This document shows, piece after piece, positions 36,573-45,030 of a DNA stretch of 64,000 nucleotides. Below the pieces are notes generated by a model. The model made no database searches. It was not told where the DNA came from and worked only from the letters and a program-made list of their open reading frames with translations. Position numbers and translations under genes: made by a program. Numbering within the stretch: position 1 is the first letter of the stretch; each line of letters starts with the position of its first letter. This DNA comes from Enhydrobacter sp. (GTDB taxonomy: Bacteria; Pseudomonadota; Alphaproteobacteria; Reyranellales; Reyranellaceae), in NCBI GenBank assembly GCA_025808875.1, contig CP075528.1:558001-622000 (forward strand), written 5' to 3'.

Positions 36573-37584
36573 CGTGCCAAGGGCAGCTTGATCACAGGCC
36601 CGTCATCACGCTACCGCTACCGCATCTATCGAACATTGCCGCCGACTGCTCCCATGTTGGGGAGTGCGTCATCTCGCAGTCCATCGACTTGGGGATTGCG
36701 CTGTCGGTGATGCATTGGACGCCATTTCTGGGGCTAGTATTCCGTAGCCTCGGTAGTGCTTGTGGAGGCTCGTCGCCTCGACTGTGGTCGAACGGTTGGT
36801 CAGCAAGTAGTTGGGCATCGCTCGGCGGAACTGCACGCGTAGCATAAGGTTGATATGTCGATGATGTTGCGCGAGCTATCGAGATAGCTGGGTGTTGAGT
36901 CTGGCAATTGACGGACTGGATCGAGCGTCAGCACGGTCAATTTCTGCTCGCAGCGGACAGCCGAAATTCTCCAGAAGACCTCATTCGCTTCCCGCACTAC
37001 CTCATCTACGATGCAGCCCCGTGTATTCGAGAGGCGGATGGGCCAACTTGTGCCAGCGTGAATGGTCTACCGGTGCCGCTCTCGAGTTGCAGACGACTTA
37101 CGCGGCAGCTTGGAGAAGCAAGTTGAGCTGGTTGCACTCCCCCGCAACCAGCTCAACTTGCGCAGATCGGCCGACCTAACCGGCGGGTTTTTGCGTCCGC
37201 AAGTTGTGATCGCTGCGCCTCGCAATTGAACTGCGCGTTCGAAGGGGTGCGGGCCTTGACGGGCAAGGAGACGTCGCTGGTCTGCCTATGCGCTAGGGCG
37301 AGTTAGACGAACAAGTGCTTCGCGGCGGTGGTTCGACTCCGCCCCTGAGTTAGAGATTGCGCTAGACAACCTGACAGATGGCGCCACGCGCGATGCCAAA
37401 AAGGGAAGCACCTCAGCTCACTTGGCCCAGCAGGTTGTTGAAATAGGCTTTTGAAGGGTGCTGATGGGCAAGGTTAATTCGCAAACGACAGCCATGACGC
37501 ATGATCGATTCAAGATTGCGTGTCCGTCGATTCGCTTGTTTCTCGTCATCGTGTGAACCCCGACTTTTCAACAGCCTGCTAGCC
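36573..37584. other. Gene-poor region between cargo and integrase
   Basis: About 1 kb without a supportable gene on either strand. Short frames exist but show no domain, start signal or codon pattern. It lies between the copper cargo and the integrase, where excision-control or attachment-linked sequences are common. The only clear structure is a perfect 18-bp inverted repeat at 37118-37161, listed separately. Confidence 0.5.
37118..37161. repeat. Perfect 18-bp inverted repeat with 8-base loop
   Basis: GCAAGTTGAGCTGGTTGC at 37118-37135 is repeated in inverted form at 37144-37161, separated by 8 bases. Both arms match without error. As RNA it would be a very stable hairpin, but no U-tract follows in either direction, so a standard terminator is unlikely. 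It may be a protein-binding site of the element or a remnant of a mobile sequence. Confidence 0.8.
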
Positions 37585-38994
37585 CTATCGGGCAACGGCT
37601 GCCTCCTTCGCCTGATCTGCGGTCCGCTTAGTACCAGGAGGAACAGCCCGGTTCGGGCCACCACGGTGACGAAACGGCCGATAGTTTCCGAGCTTGGTTC
37701 GAGATCTGTAGTTGCCGTCGTCAAAGCCAAGCGGCTTGCCTCCTTCTGCCGTCGATTCCGCCACCGTCTCGGGCGCGATGATCGGCGCGGGAGCTGACGT
37801 CGCCGCAGTCGCTGCCGCGGCACCCCCGATCAGACCCTGACGTCGAAACGCCACGGCGTCGGCCGCTGCCCGCACCGGATCATCCTCGGTATGAACGTAG
37901 CGCATGAACATCGTGACCGTCTTGTGCGCCGTGAGCGCCATGCCGACCTTCACGGGGATCCCGGAATTTGCGATATCGGTGGCCGCGCGATGCCGGATGC
38001 CGTGTGTGCCGATGCGCGGCAGCCCTGCACGCCCGAGGATGCGCTGCCAACCCTTGTAATAGGTGTGCTTCGGCATCGGCCGGTTGGGATCCAAGATAGA
38101 TGGGCAGACGTAGGGTGACTTTTCCAAACGCGGCGCCGCCTCGACCAGGCGGACCGCCTCGGCGCTCATCGGCTTCGACATGCCGCCGGTCTTGCTGTCG
38201 GGCCATTCGATACGACGGTTGTCGAGATCGACCCAGGCCCATTCGAGCTTGAGGATCTCCGACATCCGAGCCGCAAACTCGAACTGTAGCCGGATGGCGA
38301 GGAGGATGAACGGGTGCTCGAGGCCCTCGTCCTCCGCCTTGCTCAAATAGGCATACAGTCGTTTCAACTCTGCATCGGTGATCAGCCGGGTCTTTCCTCG
38401 TTCTGGGAACTTTGGAACATGGCGGCATGGGTTCGATCCGTCTGGACGCATGCCCCAGACCTCCGCCATGTTGAACATCTTACGCACCGCCGAGAGCACC
38501 CGATTTGCGTTCGTTGGGAACTTCGACATCTTCTTCATAAGGCCTGAGATATCCGAGCGTGTGACGTCGGCGACCTTGGTTTGGCCGAGATGGGGGATGA
38601 CGTAGAGCTTGCCGTAGCCGCGGTTGGCCCCGACCGTAGAGGGCTTGTTGCGCGGCTCGGAGTAGTCGGCGATGAAGCGCTCGAAGAGCTCCTTCACTGT
38701 CGGCGCCCGGCGCGCGGCGCTCTTCTCCGCACTCGGATCCTTGCCCTTGCGGACGTCGGCCAACCAATCCTGGGCGATGGCCCGGGCCTGCTCAACCGTG
38801 ATCTCGCCAAAGCGGCCGATGGCGGGCTTGCGACGCTGGCCGTTGTTGGCGACGTAGGCCACCATGAAGACCTTGCGGCCGGTCGGCGTGACCTTGAGCA
38901 GGAAACCCGGTATCGCTGCGTCGCGGAGTTCGTAAGGAGCCTTCTCCGGCCGAGCGGCGTCCACGACGGTCTTCGTGAGTTTGAGTCTTGTCAT
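37585..38994 (-). CDS. int: Tyrosine-type site-specific integrase of the ICE
   Basis: A 469-residue P4-like integrase. It has an N-terminal DUF4102-type arm-binding domain (about 1-95), a core-binding domain (about 98-200) and a catalytic domain with Arg243 (EFAARMSEIL), His331-x2-Arg334 (HGIRHRAATD), His357 (TAHKTV) and the nucleophile Tyr366 (FMRYVH). All catalytic residues are present. A 60-residue Ala/Pro-rich tail follows. It starts 178 bases from the tRNA-Leu-derived repeat at 39173-39227 and reads away from it, so it should recombine the ICE at that tRNA. Confidence 0.93.
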   Translation of the reverse strand: MTRLKLTKTVVDAARPEKAPYELRDAAIPGFLLKVTPTGRKVFMVAYVANNGQRRKPAIGRFGEITVEQARAIAQDWLADVRKGKDPSAEKSAARRAPTVKELFERFIADYSEPRNKPSTVGANRGYGKLYVIPHLGQTKVADVTRSDISGLMKKMSKFPTNANRVLSAVRKMFNMAEVWGMRPDGSNPCRHVPKFPERGKTRLITDAELKRLYAYLSKAEDEGLEHPFILLAIRLQFEFAARMSEILKLEWAWVDLDNRRIEWPDSKTGGMSKPMSAEAVRLVEAAPRLEKSPYVCPSILDPNRPMPKHTYYKGWQRILGRAGLPRIGTHGIRHRAATDIANSGIPVKVGMALTAHKTVTMFMRYVHTEDDPVRAAADAVAFRRQGLIGGAAAATAATSAPAPIIAPETVAESTAEGGKPLGFDDGNYRSRTKLGNYRPFRHRGGPNRAVPPGTKRTADQAKEAAVAR

Positions 38995-39172
38995 TCCTAT
39001 CCTCCGACGAGGCCGGACTTCAGGTGCAGAATAAGTGCAGCCAGAAATCCAACCGTGGCGTACGACCGGCTAGGACTGGATCACGATACGAAGCGGAAAT
39101 GCCAGATGGATCAAGCGCTTATCGTACTGTGGCGGGCCGCCGGCTAGAATTAGGATAGGCCATCTGTTACCC

Positions 39173-39227
39173 CTCAAAATCAGGTTTCCTCACGGAAGTG
39201 TTGGTTCGAGTCCGACCGGGGGCACCA
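39173..39227 (+). repeat. Attachment site: 3' part of tRNA-Leu(CAA), copy 1
   Basis: A 55-bp sequence covering a tRNA-Leu gene from the anticodon loop (CTCAAAA, anticodon CAA) through the variable arm, T-arm (GTTGG-TTCGAGT-CCGAC) and acceptor strand to CCA. The 5' half of a tRNA is not present upstream, so this is a tRNA fragment made by integration. It is identical to 42562-42616. It should be the right end of the ICE and also the left end of the following small island. Confidence 0.88.
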
Positions 39228-39355
39228 CCTCATGCTTGCTCATGAGTAACGTAAAACGCTGGCCCGCTTGACATATCCGGCAGTCCCTGTCTGGTAGAAT
39301 GGTGCGTAGAGCCGCAAGGTTCTTCACCACTACACCAAGGCACGGAACACCTAGG

Positions 39356-40243
39356 ATGCACCTAACCGATATGGTCGTGAGGTCCCTGCCGCTCCAAAAG
39401 GAGGGCCAGAAGGACTACACCGACGACACGTTCGCGGGGCTCACGCTTCGCGTCGGCAAGCGCACCAAGACGTTCATGCTCTTGGTCGGATCTGGAAAGC
39501 AGCGGAAGCGGCACACGCTCGGGAAGTACCCGTACGTGTCGCTTCAGGACGCGCGGAAGAAGGCGCGCATCATCGTCGGGCAGCGGGAGCAGGCTCCGGC
39601 CGACATGGCTCCCGAGGTTTCCTTCGACGACGCGCTCGACACGTTCCTCAAGGCCTACGCCGAGAAGAACAAGGACTCGACGGTCTACGAGACGACCCGG
39701 CTCCTCAATCGCCACCTCAAGCCTGCCCTAACCGGCAAGAACCTCAACGACGCGAAGAAGTGGCGACTGGTCGAGATAATGGACGAGATCGAGAAGGTCT
39801 CCATCCGCCGCCATTTCTACACGGCCGCGTTCACGTTCTTCCGGTGGTCCAGGCGGTACGACATCCCGAACCCGCTTGAGGGCGTCGAGAAGCCGCCCAA
39901 GAGCAAGTCCAGGTCGCGCCTGTTCACTCCGGACGAGTTCCGGACCATCTGGCAGGCAAGCCTCGACATGGGCACGTACGGCCTCCTGTACCGCGTTCTC
40001 CTGGCATCCGGCCAACGGCTCGGGCAGATCGCCAACCTCCACTCCGACTTCATCGACCGCGGCAGCCGCCAGATCACCTGGCCTGCTGAGCTCATGAAGA
40101 CCAACAAGGAGTTCACGTTTCCCTACGGGGACCTACTCCATTCCCTGCTACCGCAGGGGGACGGGCACCTGTTCACCGGAGACGACGGCGAACCGTGGGA
40201 CAACTGGACGGACCCGCACAACGACCTCTTGGCGCGGTGCAAG
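39356..40243 (+). pseudogene. Truncated tyrosine integrase of the second island
   Basis: About 296 codons of a P4-like integrase, starting MHLTDMVVRSLPLQ with a DUF4102 domain (TFAGLTLRVGKRTKTF) and keeping the first catalytic Arg (LLASGQRLGQIANL). The homology stops after DPHNDLLARC, just before the expected HDLRRT box; the His-x2-Arg, second His and Tyr are gone. The frame continues to 40570, but only as antisense of the next gene. A deletion near 40243 therefore removed its catalytic end, and it cannot work. It is a different integrase from that of the ICE and reads away from the attachment site. Confidence 0.82.
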
Positions 40244-40756
40244 CTAAGGTGTTGCCTTGAGAAGAGCTTCGAGTTCCTTGATCCGTTTCGCGATCGCGTC
40301 GACCGCCTTGTTTATCATCCTCAACAAGTCGGCAGCCTCTCGCGCGGTGACGCTATATCTCGGGACGAAATACCTCTCAATCGGGTCAGACCCGTGAACG
40401 TGAACCCTCGTGATCTTTCTCCGGTAGGTCTTGGAATCTGTGTGAGCAAACTCTTCGTTTCTCAAGCCGAGCATGCGCGTGTGAAGTTCGAGTTCCGCGG
40501 CATCGTAGCCAAGCAATTCGAGTGGGAACTGCGGCCACCCTTTGGCCCATGTGAATGGTCTCGTGTATGAAGTGACGAGAGCGGACGTGTAAGCGGCTTG
40601 ATGCCAGTACGCTTCGCCGCGCAATTGAGCAAAGTGCTTATGCCATTTCTTCTTGATGAGATGCCTTGCGTGATGCCGGGCGAAGTATAGGTCCCACATG
40701 GACGCAGACAGCTTGCCGTAAAGGTCTTCTGCCGATTGCATCTGCACCTTGTTCAT
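40244..40756 (-). CDS. Putative HEPN-domain protein
   Basis: A 170-residue, mostly helical protein of no named family. The segment MLGLRNEEFAHTDSK contains Arg99-Asn100 and His105, matching the R-N-x-H pattern (R-x4-6-H) of HEPN RNases, which are frequent in toxin-antitoxin, abortive-infection and other defence systems. Its second half ends in the helix MINKAVDAIAKRIKELEALL. ATG 40756 has GAGGGG just upstream; a TTG at 40780 is less likely. It abuts the truncated integrase. The HEPN call rests on one motif and helical content, so it is tentative. Confidence 0.5.
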   Translation of the reverse strand: MNKVQMQSAEDLYGKLSASMWDLYFARHHARHLIKKKWHKHFAQLRGEAYWHQAAYTSALVTSYTRPFTWAKGWPQFPLELLGYDAAELELHTRMLGLRNEEFAHTDSKTYRRKITRVHVHGSDPIERYFVPRYSVTAREAADLLRMINKAVDAIAKRIKELEALLKATP

Positions 40757-40813
40757 CCACCCCTCGCCATCATTGCGCAAGCCGAAGGATTTTACCCCTT
40801 ACTATCCTCAAAT

Positions 40814-41308
40814 ATGACCGAAACCTTCACCGGCACCATCGTCGTGCAGGAAGGCCGCAAGCGGCTCGCCTTCAACTCACCTCGCTACTATCTCACCCGC
40901 ATCCGCAAACTGGCCGAAGGCGCGAAGGTATGGGTTACGGTTACGGACAAAGCGCCGTCGCGCTCAGATGGGCAGAACCGCCTCTACTGGCTTTATCTCA
41001 CACTCATCGAGGAGGAGACCGGCAACGACCGCGACGTGCTCCACGAGCACTTCAAGCAGCAGTACCTCAAACTACCCCCTAGAATCGTTTATACGGCCCA
41101 AGGTGAGGCGAAAGAGGTACAGCTCTACCGAAGCACCACCACGCTCTCCAAGGCAGCCTTCAGCGAGTACATGCAGAAGATCGAGCGAGACACGGGCGTC
41201 ATGATCCCCGAGGGCGAGCGCAATCACTTGCTCAAGGGCATGGCGATCGACGTGCGCCAGGACCCGCGCTATCCCGACGGCGACTCGCGCACGGCGTTCG
41301 ATGAGTGA
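40814..41308 (+). CDS. NinB-like phage recombination protein
   Basis: A 164-residue protein. SRSDGQNRLYWLYLTLI, then VLHEHFKQQYL and STTTLSKAAFSEYMQKIERD follow the pattern of NinB-like (lambda orf) recombination proteins. This suggests the second island derives from a phage or phage-like element. A hairpin followed by T residues lies 20 bases after its stop. No strong ribosome site is visible before ATG 40814; the frame is open upstream to 40736. Confidence 0.6.
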   Translation: MTETFTGTIVVQEGRKRLAFNSPRYYLTRIRKLAEGAKVWVTVTDKAPSRSDGQNRLYWLYLTLIEEETGNDRDVLHEHFKQQYLKLPPRIVYTAQGEAKEVQLYRSTTTLSKAAFSEYMQKIERDTGVMIPEGERNHLLKGMAIDVRQDPRYPDGDSRTAFDE

Positions 41309-41327
41309 TCGTGATCGAGAGTGTCGC

Positions 41328-41347
41328 AAGCCCCTTTCGGGGTTTTT
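41328..41347 (+). terminator. Rho-independent terminator
   Basis: The sequence AAGCCCCTTTCGGGGTTTTT forms a stem of four G-C pairs, extended by A-T and G-T pairs, with a TTTC loop and a T5 tract. It lies 20 bases after the NinB-like stop codon on the same strand and should end that transcript. Confidence 0.8.
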
Positions 41348-41481
41348 GCGTTGTGTGCTGCAATCGACGGTAAGTTGCGGTCGATGCGCTGCTATTGGCA
41401 CTCAAATTCAGGATGAGCATCAACGCCGGCAAACCGGACGGCTCCGTCAAAACTCGGACTGGTTCAGACTAGCTTGCCACG

Positions 41482-42312
41482 CTAGCTCTTCTCCATGAAG
41501 TCCTTGAAGGCGTGCGCAGTGTAATCCGCATCCCGATCGCTCATGACCTTGCCGGGCCATCGAATATTTGTAGTCGTCGGCGGCCAGATGCGAAATAGCG
41601 TGCCCTTGTCAGGTGGTCGGAACGGGAACCTGCGGGGCAAGTCTTCCTTTGGTGAGCGGAGAACCACGACGAACAACTCGCCAATCGCAAGGGTGCTAGC
41701 CTGACTGTTGTAGTAGGTGGCAATTTTGTCCGGCCGCGCCGCAGCACGAGCGTCCGGCAGCAAAAGGAAAGGCGTCGAAGTCCAGTAGTTGGGCCACGCC
41801 CCGCGCTTGTATGCGCCGAGCCACACGCCCCACCCACGATCCGGTGGCAGCTGGCGCCGCATCATCCGCTTCCGCTGCGTGTGGTGCGTCGTGACGTGCT
41901 CACCGATTCCGTACTCTGCGACCATCACCTTGAGCGCGGCCCAGGAAGCGATCTTGGCCTGCATCTCAGGCGTTAGCATGAGTGGTTTGCCGGCGATCAG
42001 CTCCTTGAGGATCGGTCGAGCCATATCCTCGACGTGCTTGCGCATCCATCCGTTGTTACAGGTCTTTTCGCAAACACAGAGCACCTGCCAATCACGGATG
42101 TCTCCGGCGACCTTGCCGATTTTGAATGTCGTGCTCTGCCGCTGCGCTGTTGCCCGCAACTGCCGGTACTTCCGCATAGTCCGTGGCGGTAGATACCTTT
42201 TGTGGGTCCAGCGCGACATGACATGCTCGCGCGTGAGCTTCCCCGCGAAGCCACAGAAGATGCACTTACCTGGAGGGGCCTTATTGCCTTCGGGTGTCTT
42301 GCGGACCGCCAT
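41482..42312 (-). CDS. HNH-like zinc-finger protein (putative nuclease)
   Basis: A 276-residue protein. The N-terminal third has CIFCG, EHVMSRW and CVCEKTCNNGWM: two Cys pairs around a conserved EHV and a CNNGWM block. This arrangement resembles zinc-stabilised HNH/His-Me-finger nucleases often annotated as hypothetical. The C-terminal two thirds are unfamiliar (for example WGVWLGAYKRGAWPNYW). It may be a defence or mobility nuclease of the island. A typical HNH catalytic set cannot be assigned with certainty. Confidence 0.5.
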   Translation of the reverse strand: MAVRKTPEGNKAPPGKCIFCGFAGKLTREHVMSRWTHKRYLPPRTMRKYRQLRATAQRQSTTFKIGKVAGDIRDWQVLCVCEKTCNNGWMRKHVEDMARPILKELIAGKPLMLTPEMQAKIASWAALKVMVAEYGIGEHVTTHHTQRKRMMRRQLPPDRGWGVWLGAYKRGAWPNYWTSTPFLLLPDARAAARPDKIATYYNSQASTLAIGELFVVVLRSPKEDLPRRFPFRPPDKGTLFRIWPPTTTNIRWPGKVMSDRDADYTAHAFKDFMEKS

Positions 42313-42561
42313 CCGCGAACCTTAGCGGACTTCTGCCATCCCTACCTACCGGACTGCATGTGGGGCCGGTGGCCGGCATCGGACACCCTGGCCGAGGCTG
42401 AGAAGTGTGAGCTTGTGCGCTCCAACTGCCACCGGATCAGACCCAAGCCCGGCTCGACGCCAAACGGAGGTCTCATAGTTCCTCACCGGGCATCGCGTTC
42501 CGGAACACCTATTCTGCACCTAATGCCAAAAAGACTTGATTTCATTGGCGTTTCGTCCTGA

Positions 42562-42616
42562 CTCAAAATCAGGTTTCCTCACGGAAGTGTTGGTTCGAGT
42601 CCGACCGGGGGCACCA
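42562..42616 (+). repeat. Attachment site: 3' part of tRNA-Leu(CAA), copy 2
   Basis: A 55-bp perfect direct repeat of 39173-39227. Here the five bases before it (CCTGA) also pair with TCAGG, completing an anticodon stem-loop, but no D-arm or 5' acceptor strand is present, so this is not a full tRNA gene. It marks the right end of the second island; chromosomal genes begin after it. Confidence 0.88.
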
Positions 42617-42750
42617 GTATCCAAGCTTACGCCCCTGCCTTAGTCTCGGTCCCAACAAAGGTGTCGGGAGGATGATCGGGGCGTGCCGGGCGCCGGCGAG
42701 CAACACGGGGACGACGGCGATCGACGCCGGATGACGGGCGAGGAGACGAC

Positions 42751-42996
42751 GTGCCGCCGGCGATGATGCGGGGCTGGGTCGGCGCCGTCATCGTGGCCGT
42801 GGTCGCCATCGTCTATCTGTGGCCCTCGTTCATGGCGCTTGCCCGCAAGCAGCCGCGGCCCGGCGCGATCTTCCTGCTCAATCTGCTGCTGGGCTGGACG
42901 ATCGTGGGTTGGGTCGTCGCCTATCGCCTCGCCACCAAGTCCGAGTTCGAGGACGACCTGCCGTCGCGGCGCCGGCGCCGCTCGAGACGCCGGTGA
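42751..42996 (+). CDS. Superinfection immunity-like membrane protein
   Basis: An 81-residue protein with two hydrophobic helices and the signature IFLLNLLLGWTIVGWVVAYRLA of the Imm_superinfect family. In phage T4 the Imm protein blocks DNA entry of related phages, but many chromosomal relatives have no known role. The C terminus is strongly basic (RRRRRSRRR). The GTG at 42751 has GAGGAG 5 bases upstream and is preferred over ATG 42763. It lies 134 bases from the island end. Confidence 0.75.
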   Translation: MPPAMMRGWVGAVIVAVVAIVYLWPSFMALARKQPRPGAIFLLNLLLGWTIVGWVVAYRLATKSEFEDDLPSRRRRRSRRR

Positions 42997-43112
42997 TCGC
43001 GCCCTGGCGTTTCTCGGCGCGGCGTCGAACGGTACGCGACTTGATGCCCAGTATGAGCCAACCATGCCATACTCCCGTTCTCGTTCGCCACGGCTTGCAG
43101 CGGACAGGTGTC

Positions 43113-44072
43113 ATGGGTGCTTCAGACGGTTCCGCGATTCTTGCCGACATTGGCGCTACCAACGCGCGCTTCGCACTGCTCGCCGGGGGAGACATCGTCG
43201 CCTCCATGCGCTGTGGAGTTGCCGACTATGCCTCGCCGATCGAGGCGATTCGAGCATTCCTCCAGGACCACGCAATCGCGCCGCCAGACCGCGCGGTGGT
43301 CGCCGCGGCGGGCCCCGTCGCGCAAGGGCGAGTGAAGCTGACCAACGCTGCCTGGACCCTGGATGCCGAACAGTTGCGGCGGGGCCTTGCGCTCGAACGC
43401 GTGCGCGTGCTGAACGACTTCGAGGCACTTGGATGGGCATTGTCGGAGTTCCAGCCAGCCGATCTGCGTTTCGTGGGTGGCGGCAGGAACCTGGAAGGCG
43501 GCACCATGGCGGTACTGGGCCCGGGGTCCGGTTTCGGCCTCGCGGCGATGACCTTCACCGACAGGAAGCCGAGCGTTCTGGTCACGGAGGGCGGTCATGC
43601 AACGCTTTCGTGCGAGAACGTGCGCGAGGATGCGATCGTCGCTGCGTTGCGCGAACGGCTGCATCATGTTTCGGTGGAGGCCGTTCTGTCGGGCCCAGGC
43701 CTGGTGAACTTGTACGAAGCTGTCGCTCGCGTCGACGGTGTCTCGGTTCCAGAACGCAGCGCGGAGGACATCATGGCACACGGTCTCGCGGGTGACTGCT
43801 CCGTCAGCAGGGCAACCCTGGACCAGTTCTGCAGCTTCCTTGGCAGTGTCGCCGGAAACGTTGCCCTGACGCTCGGTGCAGTCGGCGGCATGTTCATCGG
43901 CGGCGGAATCGCGCCCCGCTTCCTCGAGTTCCTGAGTGTTTCTTCGTTCCGTGCGCGATTCGAAGCCAAGGGACGCTTCTCCGACTATCTCTCCCGCATC
44001 CCGACGGCGATCATCGTCCGCCCCGATCCCGCCTTCGTCGGTCTTGCGAAGCTCGCACATGAGGCGCGTTAG
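43113..44072 (+). CDS. glk: Glucokinase
   Basis: A 319-residue ROK-independent bacterial glucokinase that phosphorylates glucose with ATP. The N-terminal phosphate loop is ILADIGATNARFAL, followed by AAAGPV, the catalytic Asp in VLNDFEALGWAL, VLGPGSGFGLA, the TEGGHATLS region and VGGMFIGGGIAPR near the C terminus, all characteristic of Glk. ATG 43113 begins the conserved sequence; the frame is open upstream but overlaps the previous gene. No sugar-metabolism genes are adjacent. Confidence 0.9.
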   Translation: MGASDGSAILADIGATNARFALLAGGDIVASMRCGVADYASPIEAIRAFLQDHAIAPPDRAVVAAAGPVAQGRVKLTNAAWTLDAEQLRRGLALERVRVLNDFEALGWALSEFQPADLRFVGGGRNLEGGTMAVLGPGSGFGLAAMTFTDRKPSVLVTEGGHATLSCENVREDAIVAALRERLHHVSVEAVLSGPGLVNLYEAVARVDGVSVPERSAEDIMAHGLAGDCSVSRATLDQFCSFLGSVAGNVALTLGAVGGMFIGGGIAPRFLEFLSVSSFRARFEAKGRFSDYLSRIPTAIIVRPDPAFVGLAKLAHEAR

Positions 44073-44193
44073 GGCGGGTCGATTTTTCTTCGACGACGAA
44101 ACTAAAAATTGTGGCATCGGCGAACGATTCCCCCGACTATTTCACGGCTCACATTCGTGGGCTCCACATGTCGTTTTCTTTAGGGGGATTTCC

Positions 44194-44832
44194 ATGCCGT
44201 ACATTCATCGTCGCACGACCCTGGGATTGCTCGGCGGCGCGGCGCTCGCGTCGGCAAGCATATCGATGCTGCCGCGAAACGCCGCAGCCCAGCAGGATCT
44301 GGTCGTCACCAACGCCTACCAGAACTTCAAGCGCGGCACGATCCACAGCCTTCATCCCGAGCGCCGCATCCTCAACATTGTCTGGGAGGATCTTGGCCGC
44401 GTGAAGATGCGCGCCGCCGACCTCGTGACCAACTATGGCCAGCTCAAGGTCGGCCAGATCGTCGACGTGCAGTGGTACGATTACCTCGATTTCCTGATCG
44501 CCAAGAAGACACCGCAGGCCGATGCGAGCGCCAAGGCGATGGTCGCCAAGGGCGCGCGGCTCGAGGGCATCCCCGGGGCCCAGGAGCAGATCAAGTTGTG
44601 GCGCATGGACGGGATGTGCACCCGCGTCAATGCCGCTGCCAACCAGATCTTCCTCGTCAACGCCTCCGCCGGCTTCCCCGAGGAGCCGTCGCCCGACAGC
44701 GGCGAAGTCATCCAGATGCCGCAGGTCCGGTCGGCAGCGGGCATCGCCGCCGTCAAGACGATCAAGCCTGGCGAATCTCTGATCACCGTGTGGAGCCAGC
44801 AGACGGCGATCAAGGTCACGATCATCCGCTGA
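44194..44832 (+). CDS. Exported protein of unknown function
   Basis: A 212-residue protein with a signal carrying twin arginines (HRRTTLGLLGGAALASAS), cleaved near NAAAQQD. The mature part is about 180 residues with no motif I recognise; it includes SLHPERRILNIVWEDLGRV and GESLITVWSQQTAIKVTII, which look like beta strands. AGGGGGA lies 6-8 bases before the ATG. It stands alone between glk and a membrane protein gene. Confidence 0.75.
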   Translation: MPYIHRRTTLGLLGGAALASASISMLPRNAAAQQDLVVTNAYQNFKRGTIHSLHPERRILNIVWEDLGRVKMRAADLVTNYGQLKVGQIVDVQWYDYLDFLIAKKTPQADASAKAMVAKGARLEGIPGAQEQIKLWRMDGMCTRVNAAANQIFLVNASAGFPEEPSPDSGEVIQMPQVRSAAGIAAVKTIKPGESLITVWSQQTAIKVTIIR

Positions 44833-45030
44833 CCCGGAATGCAACGACGATGCTCCGGGATCGCCCGATCCCGGAGCGCCGCCGCTGAATTCCGTTGCAG
44901 ACCAGCCGCCGGTCACGGAATATCCGTTCCTGAAAACAGGAAACCTGGGCGGCTTGTCAGTATGGATTTGCTGGCTTCGCGCGGGCGGGAGTAACCTCTG
45001 AGCCTACTCTTCTTTGCCCGCCTTGCGGTC

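Noticed and set aside
37300..37345. tRNA-like T-arm (GGTGG-TTCGACT-CCGCC) suggesting a tRNA or tmRNA fragment
   Set aside because: Only the T-arm pattern is present; no acceptor end with CCA, anticodon arm or D-arm can be folded around it.
39260..39300. Sigma70 promoter for the truncated integrase (TTGACA and TAGAAT)
   Set aside because: The spacer is 21 bases, too long for a standard promoter.
42500..42616. Complete tRNA-Leu gene at the second repeat
   Set aside because: An anticodon stem-loop forms, but the D-arm and the 5' acceptor strand (expected GCCCCCG) are absent upstream.
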